From assembly GCA_028023455.1 (NCBI GenBank), contig JAQFVV010000013.1:15948258-16012257 (forward strand): DNA of 64,000 nt. The letters run 5' to 3'. Shown in pieces: positions 37,688-50,253 of the stretch. The position numbers were made by a program, and so were the translations under genes. Source of the stretch: Epiperipatus broadwayi. Lineage: Eukaryota > Onychophora > Udeonychophora > Euonychophora > Peripatidae. Below the pieces are notes generated by a model. It saw only the letters and a program-made list of their open reading frames with translations. It did no database searches and had not been told where the DNA came from. The stretch's first letter is position 1, and each line of letters starts with the position of its first letter.

Positions 37688-40600
37688 TGTAATGTGTGTG
37701 TACTGCGCAAACCGGTCGAGATATATGCATATGTGAGGTACTTATTATAGATATGTGATTATTATTAATATGTAAATTAATAATCCAGCAAAAATAATAA
37801 TAGATTAATTGGTGTTATAATATAAAGTATGTTCATGTGTAGGTATATATATAAAAATTTAAGCCAGGTATGCCGAGGTTACGCATATATTCCAAGATTA
37901 TGTATAAAACTTACAATTAAAAATAATATTATTTATTCTTGTTTTCAATCTTCAATATTACATTTAAAACTTATAACCAAAGATAATGGTATTTCATTCT
38001 TATTTAAATTTGCAGTTATATTTAAATCTGGCAATTTAAAGTAATATTAATTTGCCCTTATTTAAATCTTTAATATTAAATTTAAAACTTGTAGTTAAAA
38101 AATAATATTATTTTGTTCTTATTTAAAATCAATAAAATATCACGCCACAATTTTATTAGAAAGTAAATGAGGGCTGGGAAGTGAACAATAGGTTCACTAA
38201 TTAAACTTGCAGGAATGCACTAATGGTTTAAGTACTTGGCCATCAAAGATGAAAACAACAGGTATATGCTTTAAATATTTTAATCTTAATCTAGTAAAAT
38301 TTGTAACAAAAGTAAAATGGTAATCAAAATATCTGAATATAAAATAACAAAGGCAAATATGCTAGTAACATCCTATTACAGCCTTTAGATGCTCAGAGAG
38401 ATAATAAATGCATTAGACGGAGCAATAATATTTGGTAAAGGATTATTACACTGCAGGGCAAATTAGATAAGAAATCAATTACATGCTTAACTGGTATATA
38501 TAGAGCAAACATTTGAAAAGAAAAAAAACTTTAATTATTTTAAGAACTTGCAAACCAGATTCTATGAAGGTGAAAAATAAAATGTTGGAGTAGAAGCAGG
38601 CAGCAGGATGCTATTTTCCTACTGGGAGAATGGTTATTCTGCAGCCCTGTACCATCTTCATGCCCTCCAATATAAAGAAGAATAAGCTGTTGAACTACTG
38701 TTGCTGCTAATGAATAAAATGTTGCTGCTGTTAATCTCAACTTAATGACATCAGAATGAATGAAAGCCAAATACCCAGTGTAATGAACTCTTGTAAACAG
38801 CTCGTGATTATAAAATGCATTAGAACTCTCCAACTGACCACACGAGGTAATCTTTATCCCAAGAGCTCTTGAGTACTCTATATACTTTCTCTTATGCTAT
38901 AGCCATTCTGTAATTAATGTATTTATAATTTAAATCATACTATAAATTTATAATTGTATTTCCATTATGTACATAATCTTTAGATTTATAACCTAACTAA
39001 CCTATTTTCTCTCAGCTATACTTTCATACTTGGGTAAACAATTTTAAATGTTTTATTAGATTATTTGCTTTGTATTTCTTCCATTATGATGATATGCCTG
39101 GATAATCTTCGACCGAGCAAGTAACCCTCCCTCCCTAATCACGCTGCTTCATGTTTATGCGGATTAATTATATAAATGGCCGCTATTTGCGCCAAATTTA
39201 TTGCAGACTCGCTAGCTCAAATGTTATCTTTTTGAATATATTATTATATTGCATACATATAAGCTATACTCCATTCTTAATAATTTATTTATGCTAGTTT
39301 ATACCAACAAGTGCCATTTGATTTAAATATAACATGCAATGGTGTGTGCGAAATTATAATTGTGAATATATTCTACACCTGCATGATTACATATTAATAT
39401 TCTAGAATCCTTTATCATGCATTCCTACCCACATAGTTATTTTGCTATGATAATATTATATATAGTTTTGTTTGTACTTACATAACTTATTTAATTTAAG
39501 TAAGAAATATATAAACTTCTTTAAAGTAAATTCTTAGGAATAGATTAAGCTTCACTATATCATAATGCGCGATATAAGAATAAGCCCATTAAATTTATAA
39601 TTTAATATCTGTATACGTGTGTTGCTGATGCAGATGCATAGAGTGTTGAGTCATATGCTTTGTCGATTTTCTTCGGGGTATATATGGCCAAGACTGTCCC
39701 TATTTCTTCGATTCCCAGACCAGAGAGGACATGGAAGTCTCACCTGGGAATATGGACCTTTAGTCACACAGTCACAAAGTTTATCTGGGCAAGGCCAGTC
39801 TCGTGATGATGTTAATGTGGCGAACCTTCTTCGATATATGGCGATCAGCCAGTCTAAAATATCTTTATACAAAGCCTTGCAGTTTCAATGTACCATCCTT
39901 CCATTCATATGCATAAAATCTCCACCAGCAGCACCGGTGCCCTATAAATCTTGTACTTCTGTTACATGGCCTTTAGCCATCCTGTGACTTAATCTTTTTC
40001 CTATCCTTGTATATGCCAACGAACAATGGTCTATGATATTCTGATATTTTAAGTACATGCATATTATTTAATTAATGTAATAAATCGTCGTAATAATAAA
40101 TTTGTTAGTAAAATAAATAATTATATTCATGGTTATAAAATGATTATATAATTCTCGTACACCTTCGCAGCTACCTATTATCATGAAACACTTCTTTAAG
40201 GCATATTGTTATAATGTTGTATTTCATACCCTTACCCTCGAAAGTATAGAGATTACATTAGCTAAATATTTCATTATAGTAAAATTGTATAGATATTATT
40301 TTAACATGTGTAGGTTAGCAAATATTAATTGTCACCTTGTCGATGCCACTGCTTGATTAACACAATCAGTGCATAATATTTTGTATCTTTCATATATCTT
40401 TATTAAATCTCATATTAAATTGTATCTATCGTTATTATTGTATGTCTACGCAATCCACACCATATTAGCTCAGTCTCAGATCAATACTTTACAGCATATT
40501 AATCTTAGTATTCTTTCTTGGTACCGCCTATAGAAAATCTATTAGCGAACCTAGGGCATATTTATTTGTTAGAGTCTCTTGTTTCTCCCTGATCTCCGGG

Positions 40601-40786
40601 ACTAGAAGGAAGGTTGACTATTAGTAGTATCAGAAGCGTTGTTCATGTAGCTTCGGTTGTGAAGCACAGGCAAATACGTTCAAACTTGGTTTCTTAGGAA
40701 GCACTCCTGCCTAGAGGTGCCGAGTTTCATATATTGTGCTTGGATTCTGCAGCGTGTTAGTGGTGCATATGAATCTGACAGTTACA
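37688..40786 (+). mobile_element. Possible long LTR-like element (tentative)
   Basis: It starts TGTAATGTGTGTG and ends CTGACAGTTACA. Flanks CTAT and GTAT could be a decayed 4-bp duplication. A TATA-like TATATATAGAGC lies near 38493. Near the 3' end GTCTCTTGTTTCTCCCTGAT (about 40573) resembles GTCTCTATCTCTCCCTGAT near 31549 in the segment at 29134-31644, which also ends TGACC-ATTACA. The two may therefore be diverged members of one family. A GC-richer block at 39640-39960 has open frames on both strands that match nothing I know. Confidence 0.33.
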
Positions 40787-40813
40787 GTATAAATAACACT
40801 AATATGCTAATAA

Positions 40814-40900
40814 ATGCAAAGAATAAAATGAACCATGTATTCTTAAGCTTTTGATGATTTTAAGTGTTCATTTATTGATGTTGTTGAAAATAAAGACTGA
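40814..40900 (+). repeat. Direct repeat, right copy (partner 37281-37360)
   Basis: Same order of motifs as the left copy: ATGCAAAGAATAAAATG, TTAAGCTTTTGATGATTTTA, TTCATTTATTGA. Non-coding. Confidence 0.65.
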
Positions 40901-40946
40901 AATGTAAATGTTAGCCTGATTTCAATTTTGCATTACGTTTATTTTT

Positions 40947-41243
40947 AATGTAGATTAAGAAGTTTAGTAAACAGTGAAGATAATTAATTATTTAACTGCA
41001 GAAAAGTACAAACTTCCTTTATTAATTTATAATCAAGAATGATTGTTTCTGCTTTTAAATTCTTAATAATCAGTTGAAAATCCTTTTGATATTTTCATGT
41101 TAATGTCAAAAAACTTCTGATTATTAAAAATCTAAAAAAAACAAATAATGATTTTTGATTATATATTAATAAAAGAAGTTTACAACTTTTCTGCAATTAT
41201 AATTAATTATCTCCATTATTTACTAATCTTCTTGTTTTACATT
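40947..41243. repeat. Foldback element, 297 bp
   Basis: Left arm 40947-41080 and right arm 41109-41243 are reverse complements with moderate divergence. Shared blocks include AATTAATTAT, ctgcagaaaagt/acttttctgca, and TTAATAATCAG/CTGATTATTAA. The loop is about 30 bp. There is no coding content and no superfamily-specific end. Confidence 0.72.
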
Positions 41244-44200
41244 ATATATTTATATAGGATTTGAATAATTTTTGCGATTTTATAGATAAACATTCCAGAA
41301 TAAAAATGTTATTAATTCCTGAATTATTCTAAAAAACTAAAAAGATCATAAGCACTATCAAACTAAGAGTTGCCTCTTCGTTCTGACTTCTAAAAAAAAT
41401 AATTTCATTTTCATAAAATGACATTCTTAAACTGAAATTTCAAACGATTAACTGATTAGAAAAGAGCAAACCAGAGTATCACTATATCAGTCAAACTTGG
41501 TAAAAATCATAACTATATAATGATTACAGATACAAAATTTCAGCAAAATAAAAATCAACTGATTATATAAAATTCATAATAAAAAACAAATATTTTATTA
41601 ATTATTAATAATATGAAATTTTTTCTTCTAAAATGTAAATCACTAAAAGTCACAATAAATATATACATTCCTGATTTTTTTTTTTGTGAATGAACTAAAT
41701 CATAAAACTTACAATAAATATATCACTTTTTTTATTGAATTGGTTATTAAAAATTTACCGGAATAATACTATTTTTGCTCTCTGTATTGGCTGATATTTA
41801 AATTGATCATTGTTATAATTATAGGTTATTATGTTCCACCATTAGTGAATAATAGCAACAATATATATAGAAATGTTTTAATATGATTAAAAGAATTATG
41901 GAGAGAAAAGAAATATCTATTACCCAAAGAATATTTACAAAATTGCATTTAATATATAAGGCATATCAAAATGTTCAAAAAATAATTTCTTTTTCTTTTA
42001 ATTCTTATACAATTCAGTAGAAATGTTTTCATGCACTATACAGTCATTATCAGTCCCATTTATGAGTGATAAGAAATATTTAGTATAATCAAACACATTT
42101 TTAAGATATTATTTTATAAAAATTTTGTTTAATTTTCATTTTATTTAATCTAATAATTAATTTTTTAAAAGAATTTCATGTTGTGATATATTAATAACAA
42201 TATAATACTATTTATATTTATATGCAGAAACAAAAATCAATTTCTCTTTCTTTTGTAATCATCATTTCCTGGATCAAATTCCATTATTTGAATGTATACT
42301 TATATATATTGTAACCTTTTGATTGGTTATCCATGGGAAGAATAGTATAGAAAATGTAAATTATAATTCCAAAATTTTAAATTTATACTTTAAATTAATA
42401 AGAATGCCCTAAACTTGGGTATAACAGTAATAAATGATTTAATATAAAGTTTAAAAAGAGAATTTTGTAGAAATTTAACAATTGTTATTTATAAAATAAT
42501 CTACTATATAATTTTTAATACAATATTTGTCCATTTAAATAAACATCATTACTTATCAGTTTGACTCAAATTTATTTTCAATACAGTGCTCCCTTAAAAG
42601 CTAAAGATCATAAAATTGTAGTCAATGAAAGAAGGAACAAGTATTGACTACAAGATGAGAATTTATTTTAAAATTATCTTAATAATAAGATTTTTTTTTA
42701 AGTATAAATATTTATTATAAATTTTGTATTCAAATTCAATTAATGATGTCATTTATTAAAAATGTAGTTAGAATCTAAAACTTTGGTTTTCAAGTAATGA
42801 TTTAAATTAATTTCATTTATAAAATATTTATTGATTTTAATATTTTAAAAGAGAAACAGAAAAATCTTAAGTTAAAAAGTTGGTTTTGGAAATTGACCAA
42901 TGAGAAGTCAAGTAAAAAGGTTACTGACGTCAGTTATCCCGGGGTTTTTAAGAAAAAAAAAACACAGCAGACGATCTGGAAGGAGAGATTCAAGAAACTT
43001 AAAAAGCAGATAGCTGTTTTAATATTTTTCTCAGTAAAATATTCCAAGTTTAACAAATCAAAAAAAAAAAAAACGTATTTAAAAGCAGTCTATATGTATA
43101 AAAGATTTTAAAAATAAATATTAATACCATGGAGTGAGTACATTAATCTTCATTACGACCTGATTACCAATTCTGATTGTCTAATTTTAGCCAAGATAAT
43201 ATCCAAGAAGTTTGAAAAATCCAGTTGTTAAATTTAATTTTGCCTATGATAGCCATGAAAAAGGAAACTCAACTGCAGTGTTTCACAGAGAAACTTAACT
43301 GCATCCATGTAAGAAAGCGTTCATTTATCTTTGTTAAATTAAGTGTTTTTTATTAATCATAAATTGAAAAGGAGAAACCAGTCAAAATTTCTTAGAAAGA
43401 AAATTTAAAAAGCTTATAAGATTATTTGGTTGAATGTTAAGAAAAAAATAATAATAATAATTAATTGATTGAGAGCGATAAGTTTAAGAGAATTAATATT
43501 CGTTTGAATAGAATAATTGATATTTAAAAAACAGTTTACAAAATTTTGAAGAAAATTTTTAGTCTATATTTAATGAAAAAAAAGATAAAAGTTGAATCAA
43601 TATTTCTTATGTTTGAATATAAAGTGAACTTTTATTATCGTATGATAATCTAAAAAGTCTTTTCAACTTTTTAATAGTAAATGACAATCATGGAGACAAT
43701 ACACTAGAATGCATAAAGTTAAATGAGTTTATTGAGATGCATTTAATATTAAAAGAGTAATAACTAACAGAAAAGGAGATGAAATATGTGAAGAAACCTA
43801 TGGATGAATTAGTTAATATGTATTTAAAAGTTTTGCAACATAGAAAAAAAAAAAGCGAATGTAACTTTAAACTAGAAAGGAAGGATGCATTCAATTTAAA
43901 ATTTTGTCCAGTTAGTGTGTGCTTATTTATTTAATGTGTTGTATAAACATACATGTATTTTAGATAACGGAAGATGGGAGAAGTACCCAAACTCACAAAA
44001 AAAAATATTTACAGAGTGACCATAATAAAAATGGAAATGCATTTAAAAAATAACAATAATAGTAAGATTTTAGTTTTAAATTTACCACTAATATTTTTAT
44101 TGTTTAAAATGAAATATAAATGCAAGGTATTTGTCATAGTGACAATTTAAAGAATTTATGTTTGCAATTTGGTATATAATGTAAAGGTATGCTTAAATAT

Positions 44201-46645
44201 AGGAAGAGAGTAATCATGAGTTATAATATGAATGTGTGTGTGGGGAACATAATGTTAACTGTACATTTTGACCGTATATACTTTAAGAAATGAAGTGTAA
44301 TTGGATTATCTGAAAGAAATCACAAACTGATTATAAAATGTAATATATATATAAGAGCAAGAAAGAGTGGAATATTAACACAAGACAATATCATGATCTC
44401 ATTTGCTATAAAGAAAAAAAAAATCCTATTGATAATAATAATTGAAATAGATTATTTGTTGTGCAACATAATCGTAGAGATATAGAAAATTATTGCATGG
44501 GGAAGATTATATTAAGTTATTAATCTAAATTTGTAGAGTAATAGATGCCAAATACACAATCGAAGATGAGCTAAAATTCCAGGATAAGATAAAATATCAT
44601 CCTGAAGAACTGACGAATAGCTAAATGGGAATAATCTGTGTGATACCAATATATTTATTGGAAAGAGATGGATTTCCTACAAAGAAATGAGGATAGTATA
44701 TACCGTAAGTGCTCAATGAAGAAACAAGGGTAAAATGAAGGTTGAATCATTACGAAAATGACTGCCTGCCAAAATATGACACCTCATATTTAAAAGAAAT
44801 CTCAATCCTTTTTATTAGGATATATTATTGAATATAGTATTTAATAAAATCAGTTTCTCATCAATGAAGTTTTAGGCAAATATTAATATAGGAGGCATCA
44901 AAAGTAGATGAAATATTTAATGGATTTTATAATTTCTTCCTAAATCTTTACTTGAAAGTAAAACCATGTACAGAACAAATATTTTATGTTTGAATAGTAA
45001 TTTGAATAAATTACTAGATGAAGAAAAATAATTGAAAGCAAAGAACACTATAAAATATAAATGATAGAGAGAATGGAGGCATAAATGAATAGAATGATAT
45101 GGAAAGAGTTCTTAGCTTAGTATTCATTTCAATTACATTGTAAATATTGTCTTTTATTTTTTTTATATATTTACCACACCAGTAATAACTTTGTTAATAA
45201 GATGGAAGTGTAATATTTTAAGCCAAATTTTAAATATAAAATATAATTTAACTATTACAAGATTATCAATATATTGGAAGTTACAAAATATCAGGTAATA
45301 TGGGAAAATGATTGACTCATGACTGGTGCAAATATGTCAGATGAATATGAAAGCATACATGATAATAAAATAATAAATTTATAATTTTAAAAAGAACTAA
45401 AAGACAAACTCAAGGAAAGGTTAATTGTATATAATAATCATGAAGTTTATTTATAAAGAATGTAAATAATTTGTTATCAATGTATAAAGAGTTTTCATGC
45501 TCTTTTTTTTATTATTATTAATGAAGTATTTAACCTAAAGTTCATATGTGTTTGTTGTTTATTAATATTATTGTAAATAAACAACCATTTTGATTTAAAC
45601 TTTGTACTATTAATTTCATTGTGTCTGAGAGTCATTTCCATCACAAGGTCATATCCACAAATCACATTATTCACATTGAATTATACATATCATATTTTGA
45701 TTACACATCTTATTTGAGGAGTTATATTTAATATTTTATAATTCATATACTAACTCTCAAGTGCTTTTAAATGATAGCTATATTAAAAAGCTTATGGTAC
45801 TTCATATTTTTATTAGATGCAAAGGAATCTAGAAGAGCCATATAAAAATACTATTAAATATTGCAAAGGAAGAGCATATAATAGAAGTCATTAGTATGTT
45901 TGAGAATTACATTCTAATTTTGTAATTCAAGTTGAAATATGTTATATCATAATTTAAATTACATAATTTCAGAGCAGAGTACAAGTTATTAACCAAATAT
46001 ATTTTAAGGTTTGTAATTCTGAAGGAGTTAATTACAATGGGTGAATGCTAACTAATTAAAAGATGTATTTCATTGAATTAGACTTGGTAGATAATGATAG
46101 TGAGCTGAAGCTTTGATTATAAAAAAATAAGTATTCTAGAGTAATTGTTGTTAACATAAGCATGAGAATAAATCTTAGGAAAAGTAGATTAAATTATTTA
46201 AGAAAAGGTAATGAGTAGATAGTGAGTGTTAATTTCCATATCTAATTATTATAGTTAGATTAAGTTTCCAATAGGTTAATCAAGGTTTGCAAGTATGATT
46301 TTATTAAATGGTTGGAACCCAGTAAAAACCTTCTTGCGATTCAATTATCAATTTAATTGTTATATTGGATTTTAGAATAGAATACTTATGATCCCTGAGA
46401 TAGCCATAGGATAGCATTAATTCTTGTAATTGAAAGTAATTTTGTTTTAGTGTTACATTATTTTGAGATTGTTAAAGGATAGAAGAGTAGTTAAAGCATT
46501 ATTAAAATGAAATATTATGTTAATCATTGCTTGTTATGGGGATTTTCCTAATGCTTATAATAAGATGATAGTAGGAGAGTTTTCACAAGAGCAATGCCAT
46601 TGCGGAGTGTATTTTATATACTTCTCAATGTTAAAACCACTCTCT

Positions 46646-46833
46646 TGTAATCGTCCCTAAAGTCTATCTTATGTTTTAATATTTAGCAAGTTTCAAGCCC
46701 CATAAAAAGTTGTATACTTTATTATTGTTATACTTGATGGTTTATTATTGAACTAGTATAGTAGAGGGTAGAAAAGAGAAGGTGTAGGATAAGGTAGAGA
46801 GGTGTGTTGGAAGAACTGGAAGGGACGGTTACA
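46646..46833. mobile_element. Short TIR element or mini-LTR, 188 bp
   Basis: Ends TGTAATCGTCCCT and AGGGACGGTTACA are inverted repeats matching 12 of 13. No clear target duplication is seen (TCTCT left, ATATA right). The inside is purine-biased with no open frame. TGTAA...TTACA ends echo those of the two long LTR-like segments. Confidence 0.4.
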
Positions 46834-47016
46834 ATATATATAATTAAGAGCATACCATTCTCCCCTTAAGCTATAAATAAATAACACTCTATATGTTAGC
46901 CTGAAGAAGAATGGCTTATTCTTTTAATTACATATATATAAAGCCATGCTTATTTCATGTTTGTATATATGTGTGAAAGTTTTACAAAATAAAATAATTA
47001 AAAATATCTAACTTAC

Positions 47017-47322
47017 TCTTTGATTAAAAGTTTCTAGATAACTGTCACAATCAATAATGTTTTTGAATCTATAAAGAAACCATCGGTCAATTTTGGTCAT
47101 TTCATATAATCGATCAACTGAATAGTTAGCCTTGAGAGCAGCTGCCAGTACAAACATCCGTTTGTCAGTTGGACATTCTAATTCCTCATCAGAAACAGGA
47201 CGCTTTGATGGATCAAATCCTACACAATTTTCATCAACCATCCTTAAGGCTTTTTGAAAAGCTTCCTCAAACTTTCGACCAATAGCCATTACTTCTCCTA
47301 CACTTTTCATGGAACTACCAAT
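47017..47322 (-). CDS. CAD: CAD exon 7: end of half A and oligomerisation region
   Basis: 102 codons, the longest exon here, phase 0. [20 protein letters not shown] closes the first ATP-grasp half. [14 protein letters not shown] leads into the helical connecting domain ([34 protein letters not shown]) that in related synthetases mediates subunit contacts. It ends NQR before donor GTAAGT and the 13.1-kb intron. Confidence 0.94.
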
Positions 47323-48995
47323 CTTTAAAAGATAATATAAATATTATATAAAGATTTTAAAAAAAATACATTTAAATATAATCAGATTAATAATGTGACA
47401 AAAATATTTTTCATAAAAACATTTTAAATTTTATTTATAAGTAATTTAAACTGCAAAAACATACACTAGTCAAACCAATTCTATAATATATTTTTAAAAT
47501 AAAATTCAACAAACAATCTTTTAAAAAAAGTTTATTATAATTATTGAAAATAATAGTCAAACCAGTTTTTAAAAGTTAATCAATATTATGAAAGGAAAAG
47601 TCCACACATCATTGTAAAGTATGTTTCTTTATTTATTTATGATCCAAAACTTCCGACTGTCAACATGTTTTTCTCATTGTTTTAAAAATCTAAAAACAAT
47701 TGAAAATACTTTTTTCGGCAATTTATAACTCAGCTATGCCATTCCAAACACTCTCATTATTTTCATCACATTTCACAACTCCATTTTTTTGTAATTTCAA
47801 ACTTATGGTTTTTTAATAAATAACAGACACAACATATTTTTTAAAAATCAAAATTAGCATTTTTTTAGATAATAATTTATTTGATAAAAATTATAACTAG
47901 TGAAGTATATTAAATTGAAGCAGTTTGCAGATCCTCAATAAAAAAATTCAATATGATAAAATAAGAGCAGGCTCCTGCTACACTAATGCCACTATGATAA
48001 ACTGGAGCAATCAGTGATTATGAGATGGTAGGGTTTTTAAAATCCCAATTTCCAGACCAATTTCTGGTGTTTATTTTCAATGAGGTTTAGAATTCAAAAT
48101 ATTAAAAGTAGGCTAAGGAATTAAATGCCCATTGTTATTAGATAAGTTAAGTTCAACAATTGCACATTATCAAAACAAAAAGTCAGAGATTGCTATCTTC
48201 ACAGTCAAATATGATTATGTAAATGAAACAACAGATTATCAATAATATATATCTAATTTCTTTTATAGTACAAAATTGCTCATAATGCAATGTTGCTTAT
48301 TATTTTCAATATAACAATTTTAAGATTTTACATCTTAAAAATATAAATATTAATTATAATCTAAACGAAGTTATAAATAGCTTCATCTAAATCCATTAAA
48401 CAATTATTTATATATAGATAGATAGATAGATATTTAACAAATATAAAAATAAAAGGATTATTTTTTAGACTTGTTTGCATATAATTTATATAGACATTTT
48501 AGTAATTAATCATCTACTAATTGTTGGTGTCATTATTTGATAAACATTATAACAGGTAATTTTAAAAAAGCAACAAAAAAATATCTGATCAAGCCAAAAA
48601 AAAAAAAAATTTTCTTGAATCTTTATTTTAACAGAATAAACATTCAAGAAAGTGAGTTCAATAATAACTTATACATATTTTTAAATAATTATTTATACTA
48701 ATGGCAAAACCACTTTAGTTATAGTATAAGCATAAGATGTATACTATTAATATAACATAAAGTAATAGAAAATTATAATAATTAGCTAACGTAAAAGACC
48801 AGATGATTTATATAAATTATATGCAAATATATAAAAATTCGCAATATTTAATATTAGTGGATCCTAAAGTCATTTTAAGGATATTTTTTATTTTACTAAT
48901 ATCTGTTTAAACAATATATTATTTAAATTTTATAATGTTGCCAATATTTTATAAAATAATATTAAACTAGTAAACTGTTTAAACCTGATATTAAC
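47323..48995 (-). other. CAD intron 6 (1.7 kb)
   Basis: A/T-rich non-coding with a short GATA microsatellite at about 48416-48432. Nothing else is recognised. Confidence 0.5.
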
Positions 48996-49229
48996 CTTTG
49001 TGCTCACTCTTGAAAATTTATCAAGATCCCAACGAGGAATTTTCACAACGCAATAATCTAGACTAGGCTCAAAGCAAGCTGTTGTGGAATTTGTCACAGA
49101 ATTTTTAAGATCCGGTAAACTGATACCTAAAGCTAACTTTGCAGCAATATAAGCTAAAGGATAACCAGTCGCCTTGCTCGCAAGTGCTGAACTTCGAGAC
49201 AAACGTGCATTAACTTCAATAATGTAATA
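48996..49229 (-). CDS. CAD: CAD exon 6: CPSase half A, metal/ATP site and domain end
   Basis: 78 codons, phase 0. [20 protein letters not shown] holds the paired metal ligands Glu and Asn (EVN) of the first ATP-grasp active site. It continues through [15 protein letters not shown] and the [20 protein letters not shown] signature to VSTK. The donor is the less usual GTTAAT. The boundary is fixed by the phase-0 start of exon 7. Confidence 0.94.
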
Positions 49230-49308
49230 CTAAAATATATAAAAAAACATAATTAAAAAAATTATCATATAAAAAAAAAAACAAACAAGCTGTTTTATTT
49301 ACATTTAC

Positions 49309-49497
49309 CCCTTTTGAGACAGGATTAAGAGCATATTGGATATTACATTCACCAATCACACCAAGATGGCGAATCACTTTCAGAGCAGTTGTTCGCAACA
49401 TATTATATTCTACATTAGTAAGAGTTTGGCTAGGTGCAACAACAACACTCTCTCCTGTATGAATCCCTAAAGGATCTACATTTTCCATATTACAAAC
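49309..49497 (-). CDS. CAD: CAD exon 5: CPSase half A, ATP-grasp
   Basis: 63 codons, phase 0. It reads [20 protein letters not shown], then APSQTL, and ends [17 protein letters not shown]. The GIHTGES loop and the Gln of NIQYAL are conserved substrate-site elements of carbamoyl-phosphate synthetases. The splice after GGG (donor GTAAAT) joins directly to YYIIEVN of exon 6. The intron is only 79 bp. Confidence 0.94.
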
Positions 49498-49592
49498 CTA
49501 TAATACAAAAGTAAAACATACACATATGAATATAAATTAACACTTTTAACTACCAAAAAAAAAAAAAAAACAATAACTAAAGCTAAATATAC

Positions 49593-49814
49593 CGTTATGC
49601 AATTATCATAAGTATCTCTCACAACTTCGTATTCTACTTCTTTCCATCCTTTGAGAGATTTATCTATTAAAATCTGATTGGAATGTGCAAATGCTTGAGT
49701 AACTAACTTTAGCATTTCATCTTTATTATATGCAAAACCAGATCCTAAACCTCCAAGTGCAAAAGCTGCCCGCACAAGAACAGGGTAACCTAAATTTTCA
49801 GCTGCCTCCATAGC
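49593..49814 (-). CDS. CAD: CAD exon 4: CPSase half A, ATP-grasp
   Basis: 74 codons, phase 0. [20 protein letters not shown] contains the glycine-rich ATP lid and the arginine that contacts phosphate in this family. It continues with [20 protein letters not shown], the conserved sheet that positions nucleotide, ending DNCIT. The donor is GTATAT. A 95-bp intron separates it from exon 5. Confidence 0.94.
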
Positions 49815-50019
49815 CTATGAATAAATAAAAATATTTATTCTGATCAATATATATATAATTAATGTTGAAGGTTTGAACATGTGTAACTGTTGGAATAGCA
49901 AGAAATAGCAATAGAGCTTCTTATATTAATAGATATTTTAATCTAATTATATAATATATATATGTACACACTGTTATTATTATTAAGCGTTAAAATAAAT
50001 ACATCTAAAAAATACTTAC

Positions 50020-50253
50020 TTGCTCCACGGAATATGCGGCCTCACTAGGTGCTATTTTTTCACCAATTTCAGTCATTTTCTCAGAAAATATTTTCCTATC
50101 TTCGGTAGCAATAATTGAAGATACAGGTGTTCCCAGAACCTGAACCCCATAGGTTGTCAATATTCCCAATTTGGTTAATTCAATACCGCAGTTAAGTGCA
50201 GTTTGACCACCAAATCCTAAAAGAATACTATCTGGGCGTTCAGATTTAATTAC
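50020..50253 (-). CDS. CAD: CAD exon 3: CPSase half A, start of ATP-grasp
   Basis: 78 codons, phase 0 at both ends. The run [20 protein letters not shown] ends the N-terminal subdomain. It is followed by [13 protein letters not shown] and the linker helix [15 protein letters not shown] that leads into the ATP-grasp fold, ending EAAYSVEQ. The donor is GTAAGT and the acceptor TTTTAAG. The protein joins smoothly to exon 4. Confidence 0.93.

Larger units (their letters stand above)
33877..47016 (-). other. CAD intron 7 (13.1 kb, largest)
   Basis: It holds an inverted repeat (35461-35842), a tRNA-like element (36062-36148), a hairpin element (36593-36733), a possible long LTR (37688-40786), a foldback (40947-41243) and a short TIR element (46646-46833). 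About 41250-46600 is A/T-rich, with no recognisable gene. Several short open frames there have low-complexity Lys/Asn/Ile composition. Confidence 0.55.

Noticed and set aside
38540-38833. 97-codon minus-strand frame
   Set aside because: Falls in the LTR-like segment; composition unremarkable, no motif.
39619-39987. 122-codon plus frame and overlapping minus frame in the GC-richer block
   Set aside because: Both strands are open, no recognised domain; noted as part of the LTR-like segment only.
42893-43111. 72-codon Lys-rich plus-strand frame
   Set aside because: Lys/Asn composition expected from A-rich DNA.
46905-46935. CTGAAGA followed by a short stem as another hammerhead
   Set aside because: No GAAA or cleavage triplet at the required place.
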